NCBI RefSeq assembly: GCF_029960815.1
Contig: NZ_JASBRE010000006.1
Coordinates: 124,001-188,000, forward strand
DNA: 64,000 nt
Direction: 5' to 3'
Source: Pseudomonas sp. AL03
Lineage (GTDB): Bacteria > Pseudomonadota > Gammaproteobacteria > Pseudomonadales > Pseudomonadaceae
A program made the position numbers and the translations under genes. The notes beneath the pieces are model-generated. The model made no database searches and was not told where the DNA came from. It saw only the letters and a program-made list of their open reading frames with translations. How positions within the stretch are numbered: the stretch's first letter is position 1; each line of letters begins with the position of its first letter. Of this stretch, positions 53,663-63,146 are shown piece by piece.

Positions 53663-55576
53663 ATGTCCGTACGACGCACACGCAAAGACGATGGCAGCCA
53701 ATGGACAGTTGCGGACAGCCGCAGTGTTTACGGGATTCGCCATTGGGGGGCCGGGTATTTCGCGATCAATGACGCCGGTCGCGTCGAAGTTCGTCCGAAC
53801 GGTCCGACCAGTTCGCCTATCGACCTGTTCGAGCAAGTTGACCAGCTGCGCCAAAGCGGCCTGTCCTTGCCGTTGCTGGTGCGTTTCCCTGACATTCTGC
53901 AAGACCGCGTGCGCCAGCTGACCGGCGCGTTCGATGCCAACATCGAGCGTCTGGAATACCAGAGCAAGTACACCGCGCTGTACCCGATCAAGGTGAACCA
54001 GCAGGAAGCGGTGATCGAGAACATCATCGCGACCCAAGACGTGTCCATCGGCCTGGAAGCCGGCTCCAAGCCTGAGCTGCTGGCCGTGCTGGCCCTGGCG
54101 CCGAAGGGCGGCACCATCGTCTGCAACGGCTACAAGGACCGCGAATTCATTCGTCTGGCGCTGATGGGTCAGAAGCTTGGCCACAACGTGTTCATCGTGA
54201 TCGAGAAAGAGTCCGAAGTCGCGCTGGTGATCGAAGAAGCCGCCTCGCTCAAGGTCAAGCCTCAGGTTGGCCTGCGCGTGCGTCTGTCGTCCCTGGCGTC
54301 GTCCAAGTGGGCAGATACCGGTGGCGAGAAATCCAAGTTCGGTCTGTCGGCGGCGCAACTGCTGTCGGTGGTCGAGCGTTTCCGCGCGGCTGGCCTGGAT
54401 CAGGGCATTCGCCTGCTGCACTTCCACATGGGCTCGCAGATCGCCAACCTGGCGGACTACCAACACGGTTTCAAGGAAGCGATTCGCTACTACGGCGAAC
54501 TGCGCAACCTCGGCCTGCCGGTTGACCACATTGACGTCGGCGGCGGTTTGGGCGTGGACTACGACGGTACTCACTCGCGCAACGCCAGCTCGATCAACTA
54601 CGACATGGACGATTACGCCGGTGTCGTGGTCGGGATGCTCAAGGAGTTCTGCGACGCGCAGAGCCTGCCGCACCCGAACATCTTCTCCGAGAGCGGTCGT
54701 TCCCTGACCGCTCACCACGCCATACTGGTGGTGCAGGTGACCGACGTCGAGAAGCACAACGACGACGTGCCGCAGATCGAGAACAAGGAAGCGCTGCCGG
54801 AAACCGTGCAGTGGCTGGTTGACCTGCTGGGGCCGACCGACATCGAGATGGTCACCGAAACCTACTGGCGCGCCACGCACTACATGAGCGACATCGCGAC
54901 CCAATACGCCGATGGCAAGCTGACCCTGGCGGAAAAAGCCCTGGCCGAGCAATGCTACTTCGCCGTGTGCCGTCGCCTGCACAACTCGTTGAAGGCCCGT
55001 CAGCGTTCCCACCGTCAGGTGCTCGACGAACTCAACGACAAGCTGGCCGACAAGTACATCTGCAACTTCTCGGTATTCCAGAGCCTGCCGGACACCTGGG
55101 CCATCGGTCAGGTGCTGCCGATCCTGCCGCTGCACCGTCTCGACGAAGAGCCGCTGCGCCGTGCCGTACTGCAAGATTTGACCTGCGACTCCGACGGCAA
55201 GATCAAGCAATACGTCGACGAGCAGAGCATCGAAACCAGTCTGCCGGTTCACGGTTTGAACGAAGGCGAAGACTACCTGCTGGGTATCTTCCTGGTCGGC
55301 GCCTACCAGGAAATCCTCGGCGACATGCACAACCTGTTCGGTGACACCGATTCGGTGAACATCTACCAGAACGCCGACGGCAGCGTGTACCACGCGGGTA
55401 TCGAAACCCACGACACCATCGAAGACATGCTGCGTTACGTGCACTTGTCGCCGGAAGAGCTGATGACCCACTACCGCGACAAATGCGCCAGTGCGCGTAT
55501 CACCGCCGCCGAGCGCACCCAGTTCCTCGATGCTCTGCGTCTGGGCTTGACCCGTTCGTCTTACCTGTCTTCTTGA
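53663..55576 (+). CDS. speA: Biosynthetic arginine decarboxylase SpeA
   Basis: A 637-residue PLP enzyme converting arginine to agmatine for putrescine synthesis. The N-terminus ([20 protein letters not shown]) and the PLP-lysine region ([20 protein letters not shown]) are typical, as are [28 protein letters not shown] and [14 protein letters not shown]. The C-terminal region ([20 protein letters not shown] type; here [20 protein letters not shown]) is also normal. The start has a GGGGA site. The length is normal. Confidence 0.97.
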   Translation: MSVRRTRKDDGSQWTVADSRSVYGIRHWGAGYFAINDAGRVEVRPNGPTSSPIDLFEQVDQLRQSGLSLPLLVRFPDILQDRVRQLTGAFDANIERLEYQSKYTALYPIKVNQQEAVIENIIATQDVSIGLEAGSKPELLAVLALAPKGGTIVCNGYKDREFIRLALMGQKLGHNVFIVIEKESEVALVIEEAASLKVKPQVGLRVRLSSLASSKWADTGGEKSKFGLSAAQLLSVVERFRAAGLDQGIRLLHFHMGSQIANLADYQHGFKEAIRYYGELRNLGLPVDHIDVGGGLGVDYDGTHSRNASSINYDMDDYAGVVVGMLKEFCDAQSLPHPNIFSESGRSLTAHHAILVVQVTDVEKHNDDVPQIENKEALPETVQWLVDLLGPTDIEMVTETYWRATHYMSDIATQYADGKLTLAEKALAEQCYFAVCRRLHNSLKARQRSHRQVLDELNDKLADKYICNFSVFQSLPDTWAIGQVLPILPLHRLDEEPLRRAVLQDLTCDSDGKIKQYVDEQSIETSLPVHGLNEGEDYLLGIFLVGAYQEILGDMHNLFGDTDSVNIYQNADGSVYHAGIETHDTIEDMLRYVHLSPEELMTHYRDKCASARITAAERTQFLDALRLGLTRSSYLSS

Positions 55577-55809
55577 GGTAAGGCACCGCTCTCATCAGGT
55601 TGTCTGAAAATGTACCGCTCGTTGCGGAAATTTCAGATGAGCTGGTGGGACGCCTCCCTGATTTCACGCGAGATGACTCACATTCTTGGCCATCCAAGCG
55701 ATGTGGTCTTCTTTTCGCGTAGGTCATTTCCTAAGTTGTACTTCGGCACTCTACTCGGCCAACTCTCTCGGAGAGAATCGCCTGCCGCCCCTCCTGTAGA
55801 GAATCGCCG

Positions 55810-57126
55810 ATGTTCGATCCAGTCAACGAGCCGTCATTTCGTCTGGATGTAGAGGGTTTGCCCGACCCCTTTGAGGTCTTGGCGTTTACCGGTCGAGAAG
55901 CCATCAGCGAGCCTTTTGTGTTCGACGTGGATCTGCTCATCGATGACCTGACACTCGACCTTGCAAGCCTGCTGTACCGTCCGGCCTTTTTGCACGTCGG
56001 GCCTGCGGAAAACGGCTTCCACGGACAATTGCATGAACTTGTCCAGCACGACCATCACCCGGCTGTCAGGCTTTGCCGCATACGTCTGAGGCCGAAGCTG
56101 GCGTGCCTTTCCCTGCGCTTCAGTCAGCGAATCTTCAGCGCGCGCTCGGTACCGCAAATCCTTGATCAGGTGCTCAAGGAACACGGCATTGCCGGCAAGG
56201 ATCGGCGTTTCGAGCTGAGTGGCGATTACCCGCCCCGTGACTTTTGTACGCAGTACCGGGAATCGGACCTGCAGTTTCTCCAGCGCTTGTGTGCCCAGGA
56301 ACAGCTTCATTACCACTTCGAACACCGTGCGGACGCGAACTGCGTGGTTTTCGGTGAGGGTCAGGGGCATTTTCGCCTCGGTGAAAATGCACGCTTCGAG
56401 GTCGAGAGCGAGCAACCGGCAGTGCGCCAGTTCGAGCTTCAGAGAGGGCGACGAACCCCGCAAAGTGCCGAAGGTCGTACGGACCTGACGTCGCTGCGCA
56501 GTGGTCAGCTGATGCCGCTGTTCGGCCATCCGATTGCCGACTGGAACCATCTCTGGCTGCTGACCCATGTCGAGCATCAGGGGAGCCAGGATCCAATGGC
56601 CCCCTACAGCAACCAGATCCGCGTGGTTCACTGGGAGGCGCCTTTTGTATCGCCTCACTCTGCAGCGAAACCAACGATGCACAGCCTGCAACGGGCTTGG
56701 GTGGTCGACATCGATGAATCGCCGCCCGATGCCTCAAGACCGGTTGCCGTGCAATTTGACTGGCTCTATCAGGGCGAGGGTGCGGCGCCCAGTCACTGTT
56801 GGCTGCCGTTGGCCGCTGAACTGGGGGGCGCGGCAGTCACGCAGTTGAGTGTGGGGGCTGAGGTCGTGGTGAGCTTTATCGAGGGGGATCCGGATAAGCC
56901 GTTGATCACCGGGTTTATTCACATGCCAAAGCCTGTTGAGGAGGCTAAAACACCCGTCACGACCGATGATTGGCCGCCCATTGAAGGCCTGCAGGAATGG
57001 CTGCAATCGAGCGAGCCCTTGATGTTGCTGTGCCTGCTGCCCGGTGGCGGCAGTTTCAGCCATTGCACGCAAGCCCTTTGCACCTGCCGGGCGGCGATGC
57101 GGTTTGGCCAGAGCGGTGCGGCATGA
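55810..57126 (+). CDS. Short VgrG-type spike protein, type VI secretion
   Basis: A 438-residue VgrG-like protein, shorter than the usual 600-700. The gp27-like domain is clear (FRLDVEGLPDPFEVLAFTGR, GIAGKDRRFELSGDYPPRDF, TQYRESDLQFLQRLCAQEQL). The middle is contracted and lacks the usual block before the OB domain, including the normal GPEGEEIHTDEYGRV-type linker. The gp5 OB part is present (RPVAVQFDWLYQGEGA; VGAEVVVSFIEGDPDKPLIT). The tail is a short Cys/Leu-rich segment instead of a beta-helix needle. Its stop overlaps the DUF4123 gene by 4 bases. No other type VI structural genes are in view. It may be an orphan spike that pairs with a cargo, or a degenerate one. Confidence 0.85.
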   Translation: MFDPVNEPSFRLDVEGLPDPFEVLAFTGREAISEPFVFDVDLLIDDLTLDLASLLYRPAFLHVGPAENGFHGQLHELVQHDHHPAVRLCRIRLRPKLACLSLRFSQRIFSARSVPQILDQVLKEHGIAGKDRRFELSGDYPPRDFCTQYRESDLQFLQRLCAQEQLHYHFEHRADANCVVFGEGQGHFRLGENARFEVESEQPAVRQFELQRGRRTPQSAEGRTDLTSLRSGQLMPLFGHPIADWNHLWLLTHVEHQGSQDPMAPYSNQIRVVHWEAPFVSPHSAAKPTMHSLQRAWVVDIDESPPDASRPVAVQFDWLYQGEGAAPSHCWLPLAAELGGAAVTQLSVGAEVVVSFIEGDPDKPLITGFIHMPKPVEEAKTPVTTDDWPPIEGLQEWLQSSEPLMLLCLLPGGGSFSHCTQALCTCRAAMRFGQSGAA

Positions 57127-57905
57127 TCGCCGCGACCCCGCAATGGCTATTGCTGGATGTACCGGGTGCGTCACAGGCTCGGGCGACACTGCAACAGAAG
57201 TTTGCGCATGCCCGGTGGTTCTGGTTGTTCGAAGGCACTGAGTGGCATGCATTGCGTGAACATGGACCGGCCCTGATCGACCTTCGGACATGCCCTGTGC
57301 TGGCCGGGTTGTGCCACAGCGAAGCGCCACTCTGGCGAGGCTTGCTGGTCGCCAGTGAGACGTCGTCGTCGCCGTTGCTGGCGCATTTGCGCCGGATGCT
57401 CACGGTCACTTTCGACCCACATCACCGGGCCTTGTTGAGTTACTACAACCCACACACCGCCAGTTACTTTTTTGATGCCTGCGATGCGCTGGAGCTGAGC
57501 CGCTGGCTGGGTCCGATCAGACAGTTGCGCTGGTTCGGCGGGACCTGGGCCGACCGCGCAGTCGGCAGTCAGGGCTGGCAACAGTTGGTCAACCCGGGGC
57601 TTGCCGTCAGCCCTTTGGCGGTTGAAGAAAACCTCAGCCCTCGTCATCGGGAAAAGCTGCAAACCTGTGTGTTGGAACAGCACACTTGGCACTGGAGCAA
57701 ATCTACCGGGACCGAATACCACACGCTGTGGTCCCACGTGCAGGAAGGGCTGGCGCTGGGTTTCAGCGAACGTCGGGTGCTCGATGGCTGGTTATGGCTA
57801 CGCTTGCAGTACCCCGGCGCGTTTCCTGCGCTACCGTTGCCGGGCGTCACCCAACAGGAACGTCTCGATAACCTGCGCAATCTATGGCAGAACGATCAGC
57901 CCTGA
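57123..57905 (+). CDS. DUF4123 type VI effector adaptor
   Basis: A 260-residue DUF4123 protein. Such proteins (Tap/TEC) load effectors onto a cognate VgrG. The opening MIAATPQWLLLDVPGAS and the central HHRALLSYYNPHTASYFFDA, with its R...Y/F-rich strand, are typical; the C-terminal part is helical (LRLQYPGAFPALPLPGVTQQ). The start at 57123 overlaps the VgrG stop (ATGA), indicating coupled translation. Adaptors are normally followed by their effector gene; the next gene is a lipoprotein-like hydrolase, an unusual choice. Confidence 0.85.
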   Translation: MIAATPQWLLLDVPGASQARATLQQKFAHARWFWLFEGTEWHALREHGPALIDLRTCPVLAGLCHSEAPLWRGLLVASETSSSPLLAHLRRMLTVTFDPHHRALLSYYNPHTASYFFDACDALELSRWLGPIRQLRWFGGTWADRAVGSQGWQQLVNPGLAVSPLAVEENLSPRHREKLQTCVLEQHTWHWSKSTGTEYHTLWSHVQEGLALGFSERRVLDGWLWLRLQYPGAFPALPLPGVTQQERLDNLRNLWQNDQP

Positions 57906-57923
57906 ACATGAGGTTCGACATCG

Positions 57924-58799
57924 ATGGCGAGCACACTCCGGCGGCTGTTCAGCTTGGCAATCGGCAGCGTTTTACTTGCCGCGATGACGGCATGTTCGCC
58001 ACTGAAATTGCTCAATGTGCTGACCCCCAACGGAACCTTCGACAAGACCGAGGGTATTGCCTATGGCAGTGATCCGCGGCAAAAACTCGATGTGTATGTG
58101 CCGCGCCATCCCGTGGAAAACGCGCCGGTGGTGGTGTTTTTCTACGGCGGCAGCTGGAACAGCGGTTCGCGCAGCGATTACGGGTTTGTCGGCGAGGCGC
58201 TGGCGTCTCGGGGGATAGTCGCGGTGCTGGCGGACTATCGGTTGTATCCGCAGGTGCGTTATCCGCTGTTCCTTGAAGATGGCGCCCGGGCTGTGGCCTG
58301 GACCCATGAACACATTCGGCAGTATTGCGGTAATCCGCAGCGGTTGTACCTGATGGGCCACAGTTCCGGGGCCTACAACGTCGCGATGTTGGCACTGGAC
58401 CCCGGGTTACTGGGGGCGGTGGGCCTGTCGCCACACAACCTCAGCGGCTGGATCGGCCTGGCCGGGCCTTATGATTTTCTGCCTATTAAAAATCCGGATG
58501 TGCGTCCGGTGTTTTTCTGGCCGGACTCACCGCCGCAGTCGCAGCCGATCAATCACGTCAGTCGCGGCGCGCCGCCGGCCTTGTTGATCGCCGCGAGCGA
58601 CGATGAGCTGGTCAACCCGGCCCGCAATACCGGTGGTCTGGCGCTCAAACTGCGCGAGGCGGGCGTGCCGGTGCAGGATCTGTATTTCTCGCGCACCAGC
58701 CACGCCACGCTGGTGGCGACGCTGTCCCGGCCCATGCGCGGTTTGGCTCCGGTGCTGGATGAGGTCACGGCCTTCATCAAAGCCACGCCGACTCAGTGA
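57924..58799 (+). CDS. Alpha/beta hydrolase, probable lipoprotein (carboxylesterase-like)
   Basis: A 291-residue alpha/beta hydrolase. The N-terminus looks like a lipoprotein or Sec signal (GSVLLAAMTACSPLKLLN, with Cys at 24). The oxyanion region VVVFFYGGSWNSGSRSDYGF is the HGG-like element of the hormone-sensitive lipase/BD-FAE group. The nucleophile elbow is G-H-S-S-G with S147. The likely acid and base lie in ASDDELV and SHATLV. It would act on esters at the cell envelope. It starts 18 bases after the DUF4123 gene, so it could be that adaptor's partner, but the signal peptide argues for an ordinary exported esterase. Its end overlaps the convergent MATE gene by 7 bases. Confidence 0.85.
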   Translation: MASTLRRLFSLAIGSVLLAAMTACSPLKLLNVLTPNGTFDKTEGIAYGSDPRQKLDVYVPRHPVENAPVVVFFYGGSWNSGSRSDYGFVGEALASRGIVAVLADYRLYPQVRYPLFLEDGARAVAWTHEHIRQYCGNPQRLYLMGHSSGAYNVAMLALDPGLLGAVGLSPHNLSGWIGLAGPYDFLPIKNPDVRPVFFWPDSPPQSQPINHVSRGAPPALLIAASDDELVNPARNTGGLALKLREAGVPVQDLYFSRTSHATLVATLSRPMRGLAPVLDEVTAFIKATPTQ

Positions 58800-60142
58800 G
58801 CGTTGCCTGCGAACCAGCCGTCGCTCTTGTGCAGATACCAGGCAAACGCGCCGAGGGTCAGGCTGCGCAGCAACATGAACAACAGAAACGTTATCCACAG
58901 CCCATGGTTGCCCAAACCTTGCAGCGCCCAGGCGAAAGGCAGTAATAGAATCGCCGTCAGCAGCATGCCGTTGCGCATTTCCCGGGCACGGGTGGCGCCG
59001 ATAAACAGCCCGTCGAGCAGGTAACTCCCGACCGCGATCAGTGGCAGTGCGGCGAGGTAGGGCAGGTAGATGAACGCTGTGTTGCGCACGCTCTGAATGT
59101 TGGTCTGCATCTCGATGAACAGATGCCCGGCGAACAAGAACAGCACGGCAAATCCCAGGCTCGCCAGCAACGACCAACCGCAGGCCACCACCAATGAGCG
59201 GCGCAAGGCCTCTCGATCGCGAGCACCGATGGCATGCCCACAAAGGGCTTCCACGGCGTGGGCCAAACCGTCCAGCGCGTGTGCAGTCAGCAGCAAACCA
59301 TTGAGCAGCAACGCGTTGGCGGCGACGGTGGCATCGCCCAGCCGCGCGCCTTGCACGGTGATCAGGAAAAACACCGATTGCAGCGCCAGGCTGCGGATGA
59401 AAATGTCGCGGTTGACCGCCAATAGCGGCCGCCAGCTCTGCCACAGCGCCAGCGCGGCCCAGGCGATGTGGCCGGGATAGGCGCGCAGGGCGTTGCGGGT
59501 CATCAGAAGACCGATCAGCGCGCCGGTCCATTCGGCGATCACCGACGCTCGGGCCGAACCGACCACGCCCCAATCCAGCCCGAGGACGAACCACAGGTTT
59601 AGCGCGATATTCACCAGGTTGGTGCTCAGCAGAATGGCCAGCGGCGCCCGGGCGTTCTGAGTGCCGAGGAACCAGCCGACCAGCGCATAACTGGCCAGCG
59701 CTGCCGGCAGACCGAACAGGCGGGTGTGGAAAAACTCGCGGGTCAGCTGTTCCAGCTCCGCCGACGGCTGCATGAAGTGCAGCGCGACGCCGCTCAACGG
59801 AACACCCAGTGTGCCCAGGACAATCGCCAGGCCCATGGCCAACAACAGACCCTGCAGCAAAATCTGCCGCAACGCCGCGCCATCCCCACGCCCGGCGGCC
59901 TGTGCGGCGAACCCGGTGGAGCCCATGCGCAGAAAACCCATGGCCCAGGCAAGAAAGGTATACAGGCTGGCCCCGACCGCGACGGCGCCCAACTGATGAG
60001 CGTGGGGCAAGTGGCCGATGACTGTACTGTCGACCAACGCCACCAGCGGTACGGAAATGTTCGAGAGAATCATAGGGGCGGCGAGCGCCCAGACTCGACG
60101 ATGGGTTGGGCGGTCGCGCCAGTCGGCGATCAGGTTGGACAT
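58793..60142 (-). CDS. MATE family efflux transporter, DinF-like
   Basis: A 449-residue inner-membrane antiporter with twelve hydrophobic segments. The family opening RRVWALAAPMILSNISVPLV is clear, with TVIGHLPHAHQLGAVAVG and the mid-protein HALDGLAHAVEALCGHAIGA typical of the DinF/YeeO branch. The start at 60142 is preceded by AAGGAG. The substrate is unknown; the family exports cationic drugs or oxidised compounds using Na+ or H+. Monocistronic, convergent with the hydrolase gene. Confidence 0.93.
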   Translation of the reverse strand: MSNLIADWRDRPTHRRVWALAAPMILSNISVPLVALVDSTVIGHLPHAHQLGAVAVGASLYTFLAWAMGFLRMGSTGFAAQAAGRGDGAALRQILLQGLLLAMGLAIVLGTLGVPLSGVALHFMQPSAELEQLTREFFHTRLFGLPAALASYALVGWFLGTQNARAPLAILLSTNLVNIALNLWFVLGLDWGVVGSARASVIAEWTGALIGLLMTRNALRAYPGHIAWAALALWQSWRPLLAVNRDIFIRSLALQSVFFLITVQGARLGDATVAANALLLNGLLLTAHALDGLAHAVEALCGHAIGARDREALRRSLVVACGWSLLASLGFAVLFLFAGHLFIEMQTNIQSVRNTAFIYLPYLAALPLIAVGSYLLDGLFIGATRAREMRNGMLLTAILLLPFAWALQGLGNHGLWITFLLFMLLRSLTLGAFAWYLHKSDGWFAGNAH

Positions 60143-60178
60143 GCAGGCTCCTTCGGGGAGCGGGCATTGTAGCGACAT

Positions 60179-60207
60179 GATCGTTCCCACGCTCTGCGTG
60201 GGAATGC
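60179..60207. repeat. Single REP (GATCGTTCCCACGCTC family)
   Basis: One 29-base copy, identical in family to the pair at 576-685, followed by a GGGACGC/GCGTCCC palindrome. It lies upstream of the MATE gene start. Confidence 0.85.
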
Positions 60208-60239
60208 AGCCCGGGACGCTCCGCGTCCCTGTCGGATCA

Positions 60240-60533
60240 CTAGTGAATTATCCAGCTCAACAACCAAAGCCCCAACAGCAACCAAATGATCCCCATGATG
60301 ATCGACGCATTCATGAACGCCCGAATCGCCGACCACAACAGCATCAACCCAAGAATCAACGCGATGATGCTGATGATCGACGCGTCCATGCCCAGCGCAC
60401 GGGACAGCCCTTCGACAAAGTTGCTGCCGGCGTGGCTCAACAGATTGAACAAGCCACTGAGGCCGTCAACGATGAAACGGATAACCGAACCAAGTGCCTG
60501 GCCGAGCCATTCGAAAAAACTTTCTACCTGCAT
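60240..60533 (-). CDS. Small membrane protein, unknown
   Basis: A 97-residue protein beginning MQVESFFEWLGQALGSVIRF, with an amphipathic N-terminal half and two C-terminal hydrophobic segments (ASIISIIALILGLMLLWSAI; MGIIWLLLGLWLLSWIIH). No conserved domain is recognised. The start at 60533 gives a natural N-terminus; the frame continues upstream to 60713 into a REPIN. It appears to be a stand-alone gene. Confidence 0.7.
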   Translation of the reverse strand: MQVESFFEWLGQALGSVIRFIVDGLSGLFNLLSHAGSNFVEGLSRALGMDASIISIIALILGLMLLWSAIRAFMNASIIMGIIWLLLGLWLLSWIIH

Positions 60534-60659
60534 GTCGTGAGCGTCCTTGATGGAAGGGGTGGAAGTGATGGCGTGGTTGCCGGACTTGAGCCTTGGTCCA
60601 TTGATAACAGTGACGAGTTCCCTGATGCCGGAACCGTTTGAGTATGGCGCAAGAACCTT

Positions 60660-60790
60660 GTAGCAGCTGCCGTAGGCTGCGTTCGGGTGCGAAGCAGTCG
60701 TGAAACACTGCAATTGGGTGTGTCAGGCGAATCGCCCACACAGAATTGACGACTGCTGCGCAGCCGAACGCAGGCTTCGCCAGCTGCTAC
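60660..60790. repeat. REPIN of a third type (GTAGCAGCTGCC...)
   Basis: About 42-base imperfect inverted copies (60660-60701 and 60749-60790), each beginning GTAGCAGCTG and containing GCGTTCGG and CGAAGC blocks, are separated by 47 bases. They fill most of the 314-base gap between the small membrane protein and the MazG-like gene. Confidence 0.85.
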
Positions 60791-60847
60791 ATAGACCTTG
60801 CCTTGATTGAGGATCCCCCCGAAGCTATACGCCTTCAGGAGAGCCCG

Positions 60848-61150
60848 ATGAACCTTGTTGAACTGACCGAACGCCTGCACGCCATTCGTGACCACAATGA
60901 CTGGCGGCAATTTCACAGCCCGAAAAACCTGGCCATGGCCGCGAGCGTGGAAATGTCCGAGCTGGTGGAGATTTTCCAGTGGCTGACCGAAGACCAGTCG
61001 CGCCAGTTACCGGCTGACAAACTGACCCATGCGGGGCAGGAAATCGGCGACATCGTGCTCTATCTATTGCTGCTGTGCAGCGAGTTGGGGTTGGACATGA
61101 ATGAAGTGGTGCGCAGCAAGCTCGCGGACAGCGAAAAGAGGTTCAGCTGA
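60848..61150 (+). CDS. MazG-like nucleotide pyrophosphohydrolase
   Basis: A 100-residue all-alpha NTP pyrophosphohydrolase of the RS21-C6/MazG-like type. Its metal-binding E-x2-E ... E-x2-D helices are seen as AASVEMSELVEIFQW and AGQEIGDIVLYLLLLCSEL. It probably removes pyrophosphate from dCTP-like or damaged nucleotides. Short length is normal for the group. The start at 60848 is preceded by CAGGAGAG. It shares one base with the cmoM start (TGATG). Confidence 0.9.
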   Translation: MNLVELTERLHAIRDHNDWRQFHSPKNLAMAASVEMSELVEIFQWLTEDQSRQLPADKLTHAGQEIGDIVLYLLLLCSELGLDMNEVVRSKLADSEKRFS

Positions 61151-61899
61151 TGAGCGACCGTCATTTCGATCAGTTGGCGACCCGCTTCGCCGAAAAAATC
61201 TATGGCGGTGCCAAAGGTGCGATCCGTCTGGCGGTGCTTCAGGCCGACCTGGCCGAAACCCTGCCAGACCGACCCTTGCGTGTACTGGACATCGGTGCCG
61301 GCCTGGGCCACATGTCGTTGTGGCTGGCCCAGCGCGGTCATGAGGTCACGCTGGCCGAACCTGCCGAGCCGATGCTCGAAGGCGCCCGCCAGCGCTTTGC
61401 CGATGCTGGGCAAACAGCGACATTCATACAGGCGCCGTGGCAGGAGCTGCTTCGCCAACTCACCGAACCCTACGACCTGGTGCTGTGCCACGCCGTACTG
61501 GAATGGTTGGCCGAACCCCACGCGATCCTGCCCGTGCTGCATCAGTTGACCAAGCCCGATGGCTGGTTGTCCCTGGCCTTCTACAACCGCGATGCGCTGA
61601 TCTATCGCAACCTGCTCAAAGGCCATTTCCGCAAGATGCGCAAGAACGACATGGCCGGCGAAAAGCAAAGCCTGACGCCGCAGCAGCCCCTTGATCCACG
61701 TGAACTGGCGGCGCAACTTGAGGGCCTGTGGCAGGTCGAAACCCAGAGCGGGGTACGGGTTTTTCACGATTACATGCCGGTGGAATTCCAGGCCCGCGCC
61801 AAACTGGTGGATTTGCTGGAAATGGAACTGGCCCACCGTCGTCACCCAAGCTTTGCCGGGCTTGGGCGCTACTTGCACTGGATCTGTCGGCCGGTCTGA
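61150..61899 (+). CDS. cmoM: tRNA uridine-5-oxyacetic acid methyltransferase CmoM
   Basis: A 249-residue SAM methyltransferase that esterifies cmo5U at position 34 of certain tRNAs. The start MSDRHFDQLATRFAEKIYGG and the SAM site RVLDIGAGLGHMSLWLAQRG are typical, as is LCHAVLEWLAEPHAILPVLH. The CmoM-specific C-terminus (SGVRVFHDYMPVEFQARAKL, LGRYLHWICRP) closely follows the E. coli protein. It is coupled to the MazG-like gene. Confidence 0.93.
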   Translation: MSDRHFDQLATRFAEKIYGGAKGAIRLAVLQADLAETLPDRPLRVLDIGAGLGHMSLWLAQRGHEVTLAEPAEPMLEGARQRFADAGQTATFIQAPWQELLRQLTEPYDLVLCHAVLEWLAEPHAILPVLHQLTKPDGWLSLAFYNRDALIYRNLLKGHFRKMRKNDMAGEKQSLTPQQPLDPRELAAQLEGLWQVETQSGVRVFHDYMPVEFQARAKLVDLLEMELAHRRHPSFAGLGRYLHWICRPV

Positions 61900-61911
61900 T
61901 CGGAGCACGAA

Positions 61912-62526
61912 ATGAACAGTCGATCGGGGTTATTGGTGATCTGTCTCGGGTTGGCGGCCTGTCAGGGCAGCAATCCTTATGTGGCGTCATCCAACCCCCT
62001 GCCACCCGCGCCGCCTCAGGCGGCCAACACCTTTGATCGCAGCGCCTACCCGGCACCGCCGCGCGACTACGGACGTTACCGCAGCTGGGCCTGGCTCAAC
62101 GGACGCCTGCCGCCGGGCACCGCCTGGGCGGATTCGGCGCAGGTCGCCGAAGCCGTCAGCAATGCCCTCGATCAACGAGGCTTGCGCCCGCTGCACGACA
62201 ATCGCCCGGCGGATCTGTTTGTCAGCGCCGACCTGCGCCTGGAAACCCGCCTGCGTCAGGTTCGGGACGACTATGGTTACTACGGCGGCGGTTATGGCGG
62301 TTACAACCGCTACGGCAGCGGTTACGGCATGTACAACACCGTGCCGATCGTTCGGACTTATCAGGAACAGGTCGTGGTGGTGCGGGTTGATCTGTTTGAT
62401 GCCGGCACCGGTCAACCGGTGTGGAGTGCCAGCGCCGAAACCAGCAACCGAGGCAGCCAGAGCGAGCGAGCCGATGCGATACGGGAGGCTGTAGAAAAGG
62501 CGATGTCGGCGTATCCTCCTAGTTAG
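61912..62526 (+). CDS. DUF4136 lipoprotein
   Basis: A 204-residue lipoprotein: signal [17 protein letters not shown] with a classic lipobox (LAAC). A DUF4136 domain follows ([37 protein letters not shown]), with a Gly/Tyr-rich loop ([20 protein letters not shown]) and the C-terminal [17 protein letters not shown]. The function is unknown. It is 54 bases upstream of a paralogue, likely co-transcribed, and 12 bases after cmoM. Confidence 0.9.
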   Translation: MNSRSGLLVICLGLAACQGSNPYVASSNPLPPAPPQAANTFDRSAYPAPPRDYGRYRSWAWLNGRLPPGTAWADSAQVAEAVSNALDQRGLRPLHDNRPADLFVSADLRLETRLRQVRDDYGYYGGGYGGYNRYGSGYGMYNTVPIVRTYQEQVVVVRVDLFDAGTGQPVWSASAETSNRGSQSERADAIREAVEKAMSAYPPS

Positions 62527-62580
62527 CTTCTGTCGTTAAGACGCTTTGCGCAGGTTCATGTCTTCAACCGGAGAAATATC

Positions 62581-63135
62581 ATGTTCCGCCGTCTCGCTTT
62601 ACTGGCTGTGGCCGTGCTGCTCAGTGCCTGCGCCAACCAGGTCAATCATGACTTCGATGCCAGCCGCGACTTCGCCGCCTATCGCAGCTGGAGCTGGAAA
62701 GACCCTGCCCTGCAATATCGCCCCGATGACCCACGGATCAAGAGCGACCTCACTGAACAACGCATCCGCCAATCCGTGGCCGATCAGCTGGATCAGCGTG
62801 GCCTGCGTCCGGCTGCCGCTGGAAAAAAGGGCGATTTGAGCGTGCAAACTTATCTGATCGTCGAACAGCGCCAGCAACAAGTGACCACCCACTACGGCGG
62901 CGGTTGGGGTGGTCCGTGGAATGGCTACTGGGGTGGGCCGATGTACAACGAAACCCGTAACGTCAGCTACAACGTAGCGATCATCCAGATCGACCTGCTG
63001 GATGGCAAGGACGGCAAGCTGGTGTGGCGCGGCAGTGACGAGCAGATGCTCAGCAGTACGCGGAATCCGTCTGATCGCGCCAATGCGATACGTGAAACAA
63101 TCGGGCGAATCCTCGCCAACTATCCACCGAAATAA
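62581..63135 (+). CDS. DUF4136 lipoprotein, tandem paralogue
   Basis: A 184-residue lipoprotein with signal FRRLALLAVAVLLSACANQV (Cys 17) and a DUF4136 domain ([58 protein letters not shown]). It is clearly a relative of the preceding gene, with a shorter Gly/Trp/Tyr loop (GGGWGGPWNGYWGGPM). A strong terminator follows, closing this transcript. Confidence 0.92.
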   Translation: MFRRLALLAVAVLLSACANQVNHDFDASRDFAAYRSWSWKDPALQYRPDDPRIKSDLTEQRIRQSVADQLDQRGLRPAAAGKKGDLSVQTYLIVEQRQQQVTTHYGGGWGGPWNGYWGGPMYNETRNVSYNVAIIQIDLLDGKDGKLVWRGSDEQMLSSTRNPSDRANAIRETIGRILANYPPK

Positions 63136-63146
63136 ACACCACCCAA

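Noticed and set aside
53660..55471. 603-codon minus-strand frame opposite speA
   Set aside because: speA is unmistakable on the plus strand; the reverse frame is a codon-bias shadow.
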